Assembly (NCBI RefSeq): GCF_047948215.1
Contig: NC_134460.1
Coordinates: forward strand, 127,766,324 to 127,830,323
Length of the DNA stretch: 64,000 nucleotides
Reading direction: 5' to 3'
Source of the DNA: Lycorma delicatula
Lineage: Eukaryota; Arthropoda; Insecta; Hemiptera; Fulgoridae
Shown: piece after piece, positions 22,271-33,422 of the stretch
How positions within the stretch are numbered: the first letter of the stretch is position 1
Layout: every line of letters begins with the position of its first letter
Position numbers and translations under genes: made by a program
The notes under the pieces: generated by a model
What the model saw: the letters and a program-made list of their open reading frames with translations, nothing else
Told to the model about the DNA's origin: nothing
The model's database searches: none

Positions 22271-24110
22271 CGTTACGCGCCGTATTTACACAGGGTTTGG
22301 CTATACAGGCGCAAAGAATAAGGTATAGATCGTAAAGTTGGTTGCATCATAAGACGATTCTGGGTGAATGGAAGTCACCCCGAATTTAAAAGAGCAAATT
22401 TTCTGCCTACCCACAATGAAATTGAACTTTAATGATTCCAGAAGTCCAATTCTTAATCCACACAGATATTCTGTCGTTATTTCTAATGAAGGAACTAACA
22501 TCTACCCGGAGCATTAGGAATTCTGGTCAGTTTAAAATTTTAATAAAATATCGAGCAGTTAAAGGCGATTGTGTAGAATATTATGATGAATAAAATACCA
22601 ACTGTTTGTTATGTTCTAAAACGGAAAATGATTTCTGATGCAATTTTTTAATAATTATTACGGAAATAAACAATGAGAATAATATAATAAATATAATGTA
22701 AGCTGGACAATATTTAACTTAAATTATAATAAGAAAGGAGCGGTAAAATAAATATTTTTAATAAAAATATAAATAATAAATAAAATAATGTAAAAAAACA
22801 CAGTTTTACGTGTCAGGTTATTAGTCGGCAGTAAGGAAAAAGGAAGTAACGAAGTAAAGGGTTTACTAGATATGTATTTAATTAATTTTGTGTAATGCCT
22901 CAGGCGACAAGTAAGGTTGATGGAAGTAATAAGGAATCCATCCCAGGGTAAAATGTAGAGAAATTTAATTTATTTTATTCGAACAAAGAAGCAGTTTCCC
23001 TTGACTGAATATCGCTGGTTTAGGTTTTTTTTTTTGTACAGGGTGGAATTCAATAACCTTTCCCAGGTTGAACTAAGGCTGCTACATCCAGGACACGATA
23101 TACGTTTACGTATATTGGTATAGTTATATCAAAGCGATATTTTAAAACCCCAATCGACTTCCTACCGTTATACGCTCATGAATAATCTACGCTTTCATAT
23201 TGAAAAAACCTCCGAAATGGGACCTGATCAATTAATTCTATTTACATCTCTTTTCGACTATACGGTTGTATTTATTTTCTAACTTTTCTACCCCAAAACT
23301 AAACATAATAAAACATTTTAAATTAGCTTATTTCTTATTTTTTTTGTTGGTGTAATTTTGTGTGTAAGGTATTTAATAAAATTTCTTTGAGGACAAATTA
23401 CTTCTTAAATATTATAAAATCTTCCTTTTTTATTAAAATTTTATGTCAAAATTACTTTAATAAATTTTATTTTGCTATTTATAAGTAAATAAAGGGAAAA
23501 AATCAATAAATAAAATTACTAAAAACTATAAAGCTTTTAAACTCATTTCTACGGTTTACAAAATCTAGAAGTAAAACATTTCTGCCAATGAAAACTGTTA
23601 ACATTTAATATTGAACGGAATTCGTATCATAAGCCACGTTTAAGCTTTCAAAAATAAATAATACATGAAATATAGAAAAAGTAAATTGTATAACAAAAAC
23701 ATGTTTTATGAGTCCACTTAAATATCACATTATTTTAGCCTAATTTATTCTAAGAAAGTAATCTTTAAAATGCTGACATTCTTTAAGAACTTTGAATTGC
23801 TATTTTAGATTAATTAAATTAATCTATATCTAATAAACATCTTCCAGCCACCAACAATAACCCAGTATTAAATTGGATAATTCTCGCTCTGAGAGAAATA
23901 TACAGTACTGATTCATCGATTTCAGACCAATCAAATGACCAAAGAAAAGATAAATAGGAATGGTACAGTGATTAACTGATCTAGTGATCTAGTGATAATT
24001 TTCAACAAATTTCTCTGTTTTTCAATTATCTCTGAATCAATACAATTTTATTGATTCATTCACTTATTAGTGAATGAAGGCTGCAAACAAACCTCTAATA
24101 ATTCCAAATT
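22271..24110. other. AT-rich DNA, nothing recognised
   Basis: A minus frame at 22301-22501 (66 codons) is somewhat protein-like, but no family is recognised. 'gtacagggtggaattcaata' near 23036 may be a small element end. Nothing else is supported. Confidence 0.35.
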
Positions 24111-24124
24111 TTTAGAATTTCAAA

Positions 24125-24680
24125 CATTGAGCGCGCTAATAGTGCGGCAAAAGAAGTTTGTTTCCAGCCTCCTTTCACTAATCGCGTTGTTTCAGACGAT
24201 CTTGTCTGTTATCTGAAGAGAGTAGTTCGTGATTGGTGGTAGAGTGAATAGAATGCTAACGTCAACAACAAACTTCGTCCATTTAAAAACACTGTGTCAC
24301 CGTGAAGCTCTTCATGCAGAAATAACTGTCGAGAGGAGGTTATTGTTGGCCGTTTGTGAATTGGTCACACTAGACTCTCACATGTACATCTCATGACTCA
24401 GACCGATGCACCCGTTTGTGTTCGCTGCGACTGCCAACTAACGGTACACCACATCCTTGTGGACTGCGCCTCTTATGCGTCGGAAATTTAAATTAGGGGC
24501 TAACATCCGAAATAATTTAGAAAACAATATGACGACTTGGTATTTTTTAAGGCCGCACATCAGTATTCAAATATTTGGTTATTACTATACTGTTTTTCGT
24601 CTATTTAAGCCATTTGGCGTACGTCAGGAGTGATTTTATTTATCCTTTAGTATATAGCGTAATACAATTCTCTCTGAAAA
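24125..24680 (+). pseudogene. Jockey-type LINE ORF2 C-terminal relic
   Basis: Frame-hopping translation gives 'NKLRPFK', 'IGHTRLSHVHLMTQTDAPVC' (starting near 24360) and 'CDCQLTVHHILVDCASYA' (to about 24478). Arthropod jockey-like elements carry this R-I-G-H-T-x-L-T-H-G block followed by a Cys-x2-Cys-x7-His-x4-Cys finger after the RT. The Cys and His ligands are still readable (C-R-C-D-C, H-H-I-L, C). Stops and frame changes show it is dead. Family-like sequence then runs to about 24.68 kb. Confidence 0.7.
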
Positions 24681-24689
24681 CTACTATAC

Positions 24690-25440
24690 ATCTATTCTGT
24701 GCTGCATAAGGAATATTTTTCGTTATGATATTGCGCGTTTTAATTGCGGATTTTATTTGTTTTTTTTTTGTTTTGTGCTTTTGTTACTGTTATTTTATAT
24801 TCAAGTTTGGTATTAATTTAAATTGTTTTCTATAGTAATATTGTATCCGGGGATTGATAAAGACTTTCCGTTGTGCGCCCAGGGAAAAATTTCAAAACTA
24901 ATTTTAACTCCCTTCTGCGCAAGTGTATTCTGAGTATTGCTTCCTTGATCTGATAGCACCTAAGTAAGTTTCACATTTTTTACTTATACACCGGTAAAGT
25001 ATTGCATTCTTACTATTCTACATAACTATTTTCCTTCGTCATCCAAACCTGAGTTTTAGTTATCCATCCTTTTTAATTTTACAACATACACAAAGGAATT
25101 CGTCGTCTTAAAATTTAATTTAATTTTAAATGTAATTTTTATTTTAATACTTAAATCATTATTATCCACTTTCTTATTAATGCCATTTATTATAAAATTA
25201 TACTGAAAATTAAATTCATAATTATTAATTAAGCCCTAACTTTTATTTTATAAAAAAAATCATATTTAATACTCAAGATATTTGATAACCTAAATAATAA
25301 GGGATAATGGAACTTTAACTTTTAATAAAAGACTTTTCTTTATTGTAAAATTATATATTAAGGTATAAAAATTTAATACAATTTTATAGCATTATAGGAC
25401 AGTAAGATGTTACAGGTACAAAGTTTGTGGAAAGAGGAGA
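24690..25440. other. AT-rich DNA, nothing recognised
   Basis: It may start with the 3' untranslated part of the LINE relic before it. Otherwise no features. Confidence 0.4.
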
Positions 25441-25454
25441 ATCAATGTCTATAA

Positions 25455-25715
25455 TAATGATAGGGGAACTGTCATTCGCTACATGAGCCTTTTCCCTAAA
25501 CTCCAACCACAGAATGGCCACGTCATATTTCACAATGACCTCTTTACTGGAGCAGTATGAGAAACCCGAGGTGCCAGACCGACTTAGTGGACTCTGCTGA
25601 ATTAATGGCCAGCTAAGAATTGGAAAATGCTGTTTCGACGAACAGTTTATACTTCTATAAAGCCAACCAACAAATCGTGAACATTGAATTTCATATCTTT
25701 AAAAACAATTCCACC
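25455..25715 (+). pseudogene. piggyBac-like transposase scrap
   Basis: The plus frame around 25470-25558 reads 'MSLFPKLQPQNGHVIFHNDL' then 'FTGAV'. This resembles the piggyBac block in which G-H-x-V-Y-x-D-N-F-F-T-S carries a catalytic Asp; here that position reads His. A stop follows and the downstream frame ('AELMASQELENAVS') may continue the protein. It rests on one motif, so confidence is modest. Confidence 0.35.
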
Positions 25716-26740
25716 TTTTATTTTGTTACTGTTTCAACGTTCATTGTTTGTTCAGCCCGAATCAAAACTAAAATACATTACTGCGTTCAATTTTTTTCTG
25801 CATTTTTATTGAAGTGTTTTTTATCATTTTTAAATCTTTTTTTATCAGCCTAAGCATGATTCAGTTTGGTATTAATATAACATAGATAATATTTTACAGA
25901 TTTTTACCTCTCTTTACTTTACCCTGTGAATAAACGCAATAAAATAAATCACCCTGAATACTGAAAATATTCCTTTTTCATTTTCTTTATTTAAAAGAAA
26001 ACGAAAATATTTGAGATTTAACATTTAGTTAAATATCAAAGGCGTTAAATAAGCGAAGAATAAATTAAGGTAATTGCATTCTTTTAAATCATCCAGTTTT
26101 TACAAAATCTGACTCAGAGTTATGTACACAAAAATTATTATCAGACGATTGGAATATATTTATGCAATACTGTTTCTGCAACATTTATTTTTTAAAAACC
26201 CGTATCTTCGTTAGTATAAATTTGTTTTTAAATTTACAGGACCCTTTCACAAGATTATATTTCGTATACAATATTTAAATGTATTACTTAACTTTTAAAT
26301 TGTAAAACTTGTGTTAATTGTCCTTTTTTAAATTAAAAATAAGTTTAATGAAAATTTATTTTTTATTATAATTACAAAAGTTTCATTTTGTTTATTCCCC
26401 AAAATTTAGTATAACGAACTATTTATAATTAAGTGAATATGCTAATAAATCTATTGGTACAAACCTGCACTCGTGAATATTTTTTTTTTTTTTTTTTTTA
26501 GAATTAATGTAAAACCAGATGTTTATATCAAATCATCAAATGCTTCATAAAACTTATTCACGCATAACTCATATAATTAGTCAATTATTCTGAATAATTT
26601 CGTATCTATCAGACACAGGAATCTTGGGATACCATATAAACTAAAGATGAAGTTCCTTGTATCTGTTATTCGACAAAGTATGAAGGAGAAACAAGATATT
26701 TAAAAAATTTATTGTCAAAGATAAATAAATATATATAGAC
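25716..26740. other. AT-rich DNA, nothing recognised
   Basis: It contains a T18-19 run near 26480. No gene or shared repeat was recognised. Confidence 0.4.
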
Positions 26741-26814
26741 ACCCGTCCCGACCTCCCCCGCGTTTTATGGCTATTTGCGTTTCCCGTCGTGTTCAATTTT
26801 TTTTTATTCTATGT

Positions 26815-26945
26815 TTTTAGTCAAGTAACCGAAGGCAGGTGCAGCGAGTGGCGTCGCACATATAGTAGTAGTAGCAGTGGCTGCGTTGGTTAAGCCGCCG
26901 TGTCGTACACCACCGCATCCCTTAAAATATCGAAATTAAAAAAAA
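26815..26945 (+). repeat. Family E, copy 1 of 3
   Basis: The conserved core runs 'gtcaagtaaccgaaggcagg', 'tgcagcgagtggcgtcgcac', then 'gcgttggttaagccgccgtg' and 'cgtacaccaccgca', with 'aaaatatcgaaatta' at its end. Copies follow at 27.66 and 28.15 kb in the same orientation. Family F DNA follows directly. Confidence 0.7.
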
Positions 26946-27500
26946 ATCGAAAATAGTTTTCAGATATTTGCATGCTCAAATCTAGTGAATAACTAGTTTA
27001 GTACAGTCGTAAATATGGAAAATTTGCAATTATGTTCAAAATATTTTTACCTTTCTTCACCCCTTTCAAGGTTGAATTTCCAAAAATTTAGAAATATCGT
27101 TTTATATATTCGTAGGAAGATTACACACAACAAAATCAAGTTGATATCTTCATTTGTTATGAGAAATTAAACAAATAGCCGCGTTTCAAAAGAAATTTCA
27201 AAAATCCATTTTTAAAATTTAAACATAAAATTTTTAAAAAATCTAGAGATTGGCTTTTAGATATTCACATGAAGATTAGAAACACCAAAAATCAAGTAGA
27301 TAGATATCTTCGTTTGTTACGAAGAAATTCAAAAAATAGTAAATCTCAATTATTAGCCTATAACCATATAAAATCGGAATTTCAAAAAATCCTTTCTTAG
27401 TGCGCACTTACAGCCTAAGAAGAATGTGAGAAATTTTCATCAATTTATCTTTACTAACTTTTTCTGGGCGTTGATTAGTAATCAGTGACGATATGTCGTT
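26946..27500 (+). repeat. Dispersed family F, copy 1
   Basis: It aligns with 48.23-48.66 kb: 'cacccctttcaaggttgaat', 'agaaatatcgttttatatat', and near the end 'aaattttcatcaatttatct' and 'gcgttgattagtaatcagtg'. The family consists of serial blocks that look internally duplicated ('aaaatcaag' and 'atcttcgtttgttac' motifs repeat at about 27.13 and 27.30 kb). No coding. Confidence 0.6.
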
Positions 27501-27785
27501 TTATAGATATATTTGCATTCCCAACGCGGCTTCGCATACCCGTACGCCCTTATAGTTACTTACATTTCCTGTCGCGGTCAGGGAATATTCAGCCGGTCAT
27601 GGCTCGCTTTGCTCGCCTTTCCCTAGTTAGAGGGATAAGCTTCCCTCTGTTTCCTAAGTCAAGTAACCGGAGGCAGGTGCAGCAAGTCGTGTTGCACATA
27701 CAATAATAGTGGCAGTGGTTGTTTTGGTTAAACCACTATGTCGTACACCATCGCGCTTCTTAAAATATCGAAATTAAAAAAACAG
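27501..27785 (+). repeat. Family E, copy 2, with GC-rich lead
   Basis: The core matches copy 1 from about 27658 ('gtcaagtaaccggaggcagg') to 'aaaatatcgaaattaaaa'. Upstream 'acgcggcttcgcatacccgt' resembles 'atcacggcttcgctcacg' at 47.52 kb. The 73-codon frame at 27485-27706 is inside the repeat and is not called. Confidence 0.6.
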
Positions 27786-28149
27786 AAAATGAAGATTTTC
27801 GGGTGTCCCTTGGACCTCGTCGTGTTCATTAACTTCATGCTTGTGAGAGTAATAATGATAAATAAATATTAAAGCTATTCAATTTATAAAAACTATCAGT
27901 GTATTGTTATTTCTTCAGAGCAAGAGTTTGGTCAGTACAGAACCAAAAACTTTGTATGAACTGAAGGATGCGGGTTCCAAAATAGTCGGTTTTCATTTTA
28001 AAAATATTAGTTGTTACTGGTTACCCGTACTTCGCACGGATAAAAATGGATTTTGACCGGTTCTAGCGTTACCCGACAAACACCACTAGGAGGTGAAGGT
28101 ACTTCGTTTTTAATATTAAAAAAAAATATTTAATTATTTTAATTTTATG

Positions 28150-28265
28150 TTTTTTAGTCAAATAACTGGAAGCAGATGTAGCCAGTCACGTCGTAGATAC
28201 TATGTATAGTAACAACAGTGGCTATGTTGGTTTAGTCGGCGAGCCGTACAACGTGGCACTTAATT
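28150..28265 (+). repeat. Family E, copy 3 (most diverged)
   Basis: It matches the core from 'gtcaaataactggaagcaga' to 'gtcggcgagccgtacaacg', with more substitutions than the other two. The three copies lie in one orientation within 1.45 kb. Confidence 0.55.
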
Positions 28266-28269
28266 TAAT

Positions 28270-29190
28270 TATTATATAATGTCTAATTTGGCAGTGACTA
28301 TATGTTTTAATTGTTCCAATGTGTTAAACAATTTATGTTAAGATGTTACGTAGAATAATATAATGGTAATGTAATTTAATTTATTACACATTGTACCGTT
28401 CTGAAATTTGAACTGAGTACATTGCGGCACACCCTAATTTTTAATTAGGGTTAAAATAAGAATATCTTAAAAGACAAAAAATTTTTAGACAAAATTTAAA
28501 AATTGGTTATTTTTGAGTTAAGAGAATACAAAGAGACAAGAAAAAAAATCTAAATTCGATTTAAATCACAATTCATTACTACTAATATCCGTATAAAAAC
28601 TTAAAAAGAAAACTGTACATAAAAACCTAATATTTTCCTTGGCATTAAAAATAATTTACTACAAGTTACAAAAAGATGCTTAATGTTCAAAAATTGACTA
28701 ACGGGAACGTTATAAGCAAAACTTTATGAGTGAAAATGCTTAAAAAATTGTAAAATTCAAAGAAATTAAATGTAGAAAGACAGAGAGAGCGATGGTATTT
28801 TTCAGGTAAGGCAGATAACCTAAATAAAAGTCTTAATTGTAATTAACAAGACTGTTAACTGTTGAAGAATACCACTCACTCTTGTGTTTACAAATCTAAA
28901 CATGCTCGCTCCCATTTCCTAATGTAATTAAATATTAATATCATTTTACATCATAATTTTTCTAACAAACCGTTATATTAATTTTCTTTTATTCTATTAA
29001 ATAAAGAATAGAATTAAATAATTAAAATTCTTTAAATAATTAATAATAGATCTATACTTATACAGTATTTTATGTGGTATAAATTGATATGGTTTCATTA
29101 ACAATGTTTTATTTACTACATTTTTAAAAGCTTTTATTTAACTCTCTTTAGGAATACTCAAATCTACATAATAATTAAACGTGGAAACTG
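28270..29190. other. AT-rich DNA, nothing recognised
   Basis: A small palindrome 'ccctaatttttaattaggg' lies near 28430. Nothing else. Confidence 0.4.
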
Positions 29191-29194
29191 GAAA

Positions 29195-29345
29195 AAGTTG
29201 GATGAAAAAAGCCTGGAAGCGTTTGAGTTATGGTCGGTTATGTGAAGAGGGAAATGCAGTGGTGGTAAAAATAGTAATTGAAGAATAATACAAAAGCATA
29301 TTAAAATCAGAAAGAGAAAATACAGTAAGAAGGAAATGCGTTTTG
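29195..29345 (+). pseudogene. LINE ORF2 C-terminal scrap
   Basis: 'KSLEAFELW' (about 29209-29235) matches the E-A-F-E-M-W block found in the element at 53.5 kb, where a Trp-Cys-Tyr-Arg-Arg-Met region follows. The subsequent residues are badly decayed. It is more diverged than the other copies and may be a sister family. Confidence 0.35.
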
Positions 29346-29413
29346 ATGACTTTTTTCTGAAATCTAATATAAAATGAAGAAATCTACAATGTTATTAATT
29401 GATGTAAAGGTCA

Positions 29414-29449
29414 TCGAAGGGCTAGTGATGAGTAGCACTAGCCCTTCGA
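29414..29449. repeat. Perfect 14-bp stem hairpin
   Basis: 'tcgaagggctagtg' (29414-29427) pairs exactly with 'cactagcccttcga' (29436-29449) across an 8-nt loop. Its GC is high for the region. No element around it is recognised. Confidence 0.85.
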
Positions 29450-30343
29450 ATAATCTAACTTCTTAGATATGAATTTGTACCTCAGCAGTCTGTTAAATTT
29501 GTTACCAACTATATTTAGTGTACAAGCGTTATTATAAACTATATAACTAATTTAATATTATATTAGAGGGAAGAGTAGACCAGTGGTTCTAGTAAAGTAA
29601 CTCATCAAATAACATCACATCTTTAATATATTACTTCTACAACTAAAATGATCTGCTTATTATAAAATAAAAAATCAAGGACCTAAGTAAAATTATAATC
29701 AAAATAATCTACTCTAATAAATGTTATAATCGGATAAAATAAATACAAGTTAATATTTTTACATTAATTTATTCCTAAAGGAAAATGTTAATTCAAATCA
29801 CGATTGGATTTATCTTTCTAACACAGGATCTCCTAACGAATTTTCACGACGACAAATCAAGAACGAAACCTAATTAGAGAAATTACTCACTGTCCAGAGA
29901 TGGAGTTCACGTCGCACAACTTGATCATTAGTGAGAGTTCAGTTCTACCTGATCATAACAATTCTAGAATAATATAATCAGTAATAAAATAGGGCAGGCC
30001 AACATCTGTGAATCGTCGATTCTATTAAATTATACTTCTCCAGGTAAGAGTTTCATCGGATGAGCTTCTTCCAACTTCTTCAAATATTGGAAAAATCAAC
30101 TTAGTCAGACATTTATTCATATATTAAGTAAAAAAGAAAGAAAACGTTTGAAATATCAATCATAGATTCAGTACGTAACAGTGAAGAAGGTGTAAAGATG
30201 AGAATACTACATGATTATGATGACTGTGTCTGTAAGTCAGGAAAAAAGTAATGATTTATATAACTAAATAGTTCATTTTGGTGTGAATGTGTTTCAAAGA
30301 CAGGCTGATAGGTGATAGGTTACTTAAAATAAATTCCGTTTAA
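29450..30343. other. AT-rich DNA, nothing recognised
   Basis: No supported feature. Confidence 0.4.
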
Positions 30344-30658
30344 AGATAATATCTTTCTTTTTCCTGTTTAGCCTCCAGGAATTACCGTTCAGGTATTACT
30401 TCAGAGGATGAATGAGGATAATATGTATGAGTGAAAATGAAGTATAGTCTTGTACAGTCTCAGTTCGACCATTCCTGAGACGTGTGGTTAATTGAAACGC
30501 AAAGAACAAAGAACACCGGTATCCACGATCTAGTATTCAAATCCATGTAAAAATGGCTTTACTAGGACTTGAACGATGGAACTCTCGACTTACAAATCAG
30601 CTGATTTAGGGAGAAGCGTTCACCACTAGACCAACCCGGTGGGTTAACAGATAATATC
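30344..30658 (-). repeat. SINE-1, full length, 10-bp TSD
   Basis: In minus orientation the element runs from the tRNA-like head (forward 'caccactagaccaacccggt', about 30621-30640) to the 'gcctaaacaggaaaaag'-type end near 30365. 'agataatatc' flanks it exactly at 30344-30353 and 30649-30658. The B box is mutated (forward 'aggacttgaacga'). The insertion is recent enough to keep a perfect duplication. Confidence 0.85.
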
Positions 30659-30984
30659 CAAGCTCATACTAAAGTCATTGTACAGAATGATATAGAGAAA
30701 AGAAAATTTTGAAAATTAAGTATTTTAATGAAAAAATTGTATTAAATATATTAATTTATAACATTTAAATACAAAAAAAAATGTGCTTATATTAAGGGAT
30801 ACATACATGAAATTTATTTTTTGAAAATATCTTGCGGGTGTGCTGCGACTCTGCATAGATATTCTTGGAGTCTCGTTGTGAAACTATGCTTTCCTCAACC
30901 CAACATTTCAACAACAATTTTAGCATTTGCTGTTCGGGTCTTGACTATAGTTTTTCTAGTTATAGTTTATAGTATAGTTATAGT

Positions 30985-32210
30985 TTTTCTTTTGTAATAC
31001 GTGGTGGACTACTATATATTTTATTTATAAGGTGAACCCTTATGAAGAAATGAAAGCGACAAATCAGGAGACTTGGAAGGCCGTGGAATATCAACATTTT
31101 TCGGTTTAAAGTAATTTTTTCCAATAAATATTTACGATAGACAGGATTCCTTACACAACGGACTTTTAAAATTATAAGGTTGCCAAACAATTGGTTTATA
31201 GCAGTCACTAATAAAATGTTTGATATTGATCCATCTTTCTGAATCCAAGTGTTGTCACTAATTTGTGGAAATGTCTGAAGTTTTTGCCATACAAACGTTT
31301 TCACCATAGCGACGTATCGATGTGATCTGATTTTAATCATGAGGCCATCATAATTTTCAAAAAAGTAAGAGGCTTTATAACATACATTGACAAAGCACAC
31401 CCATGATAACTTTCTTTTTTTCTTTTTTTTTTACCTCCGGGTCCGTATTCAAACAATTCATTCCGCAGAGGATGAGATGAATGTTTTTTAGCGTGTGTGA
31501 AAAATGCCATGCCTGACCGGGATTCGAACCCAGGAACTCCGGGTGAAAGGCCAAGACGCTACCACTCGCGCCACGGAGGCCGGCTCACCCATGATAACCT
31601 AATTGCAGTGTAGCGCACGCTGATGTATCTGTGTAGAATTTTCTTGCACCCAAAAATGAAAATATTGTATATTAATAAAATCCGTTAAAATGGAAATGGA
31701 ATTTGTCCCACATCTACAGTTTGTTAACTAAGTCATTGTCCTCGTTTTTCATTACACCATTCGTTATTACATCATTATGCGATCGTTAGGTTTCAGTACC
31801 TGAACTTTCTGAAATCTGTACGAATGGTAAATTAAATCCTTCAAGAGTGTTCTTTCAATACTTGAACTATGCAATTGTGAAAAAACTATTTAACGATGAA
31901 TTGAACGGTGCGCGCTTCTAATAACAGCAGCTCGAACAGTTTAAGTATTGTCTGGCGTATGAACAGTCCGCACACAACCTGGAGGTTTCTTTTTCATTGC
32001 TGAACCCGTTTCCTCAAAATTAAGTATTCATGCGTAATAGCACATGCTAACGATACACGATCGTGGCGTTGTAAATTTAACTGCCGGCGAAATCCTCTAC
32101 GCGCAGCCTCCATATGGTAATTATTTTTATAAAAAAGCATTGATTGCAAAAGCATGTTGCATACCACTATAAATAGTTATGATAACTAAACGACAAGATG
32201 GTGTGAAATT
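30985..32210 (-). pseudogene. Tc1/mariner-like transposase split by a SINE
   Basis: In minus order: 'ETGSAMKKKPPGCVRTVHTP' region (about 32.04-31.95 kb, the linker after the first helix-turn-helix), a decayed central part with 'HFNGF'-like residues (about 31.70 kb), then after the SINE 'ASYFFENYDGLMIKIRSHRY' and 'KLQTFPQISDNTWIQKDGS' (31.37-31.22 kb, with the second Asp in Q-x-D-G context) and 'PSKSPDLS' (about 31.06 kb). This is the insect DDE_3 pattern. A 140-codon stretch at 30978-31400 is still open, but the whole is frameshifted. Confidence 0.65.
31398..31598 (-). repeat. SINE-2, complete, perfect 13-bp TSD
   Basis: The element (31411-31585) sits between exact copies of 'cacccatgataac' at 31398-31410 and 31586-31598. 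Minus-strand A box is at forward 31561-31573 and B box ('ggttcgaatcc') at forward 31520-31530. The oligo(A) tail is the T run at 31411-31433. It interrupts the transposase relic around it, so it is the younger of the two. Confidence 0.9.
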
Positions 32211-32219
32211 TCTATAAGC

Positions 32220-33329
32220 TATTCAGTGTTGACACTCCCTCAGAGCTACCAAGATAAATTTCAAAATTTTCTGATTCCCCGAATCACTTTATATAACTGC
32301 GATTCCAATTCTACCAATTCTAGTAAGAATAGCGTGCATATAATAAATTTAAAGATTAAGAAACAGATGTGTTTATTCTTTGTTCTTCCCCAGAATTTAT
32401 TTTAAAGTAAGTTAATATTAATAAAAATCTATGTCTATTATTACTTAAGTAATAAAATGATTTAATGTTGAACTCATTGTTCTATTACGATGATAAGACA
32501 TTTGAGTAATCCCTAATTTTAAACAGTATTACGCAATTAATTAGTTTATATCTAATTACTTAACTACATCATTTAGTTTAGTTCTGTACGCCCTCCGGTA
32601 TAGGAGAAGAAGCTCGAATAGAGTAAGCCGTTTTTATTTGTGGAATGATATTTCTCACGTTTCATTTTCATAATCCAAGCGCCACAAAAACGATGACTTA
32701 TTTACTAAGAACGTAGCTACGTTGTCTGACACGAGATACAAGTCAATCTCAAAAATGGTACAAATACACAATATTAACAAATACATTTGGGTTATTAAAG
32801 AGAGTGTAAAAGTTTACCGTTTACTTCTTCAATGAGCTTAATATAATATATCAAGGCGCTCTTCGAAGTAAAAATATTTAGCCCTACAAAAAATATTTTG
32901 GTTTTTTTCTCTACAGATAATCTCTACAGATTATTGCGGTCAGAGAACTCTAACGACACCTTCTAACCTTTATGTAGATTACAGTTATAAGAAACACTGG
33001 GTCATATAATTTTACAAAGATTTAAAAAAAATATATTATATAAAAAAAAATAAGGTCGTTAAAAAATGTTTTCTTCTGATTTAATTATTTCATAGAAAGG
33101 TGTTCCATTGTTTTATTACAAAACATTATTTAATTAATACACAGTAATTGTAAGTAGAACTACACATTTCATAAGAAAGGATATATTAAAACGTACGAGT
33201 TCACGGGGTTATTCAGTTGGGACTTCATTCTTTCTCTATTTTTATGCTTAAAAGTTTATTTTTCTTTTTATTAATTTTTTAAACATATATTCTCTTTGTA
33301 ATGCTGTTTGTATAACATAAACTGCTTTG

Positions 33330-33330
<1 letters not shown>
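32220..33330. other. AT-rich DNA, nothing recognised
   Basis: No supported gene or shared repeat. Confidence 0.4.

Positions 33331-33419
<89 letters not shown>
33331..33419. repeat. Compound (AC)n(AT)n microsatellite
   Basis: About 30 bp of AC repeats pass directly into about 58 bp of AT repeats with one TTA interruption. The minus open frame across it is an artefact. Confidence 0.95.

Positions 33420-33422
<3 letters not shown>

Noticed and set aside
26815..28265. CRISPR-like array
   Set aside because: Only three diverged copies with irregular spacing, in a eukaryotic repeat context.
31500..31590. Functional tRNA gene on the minus strand
   Set aside because: A and B boxes are present but the acceptor stem does not pair fully and the sequence is the head of a SINE with target-site duplications; the same applies at 14.2 kb and to the SINE-1 heads.
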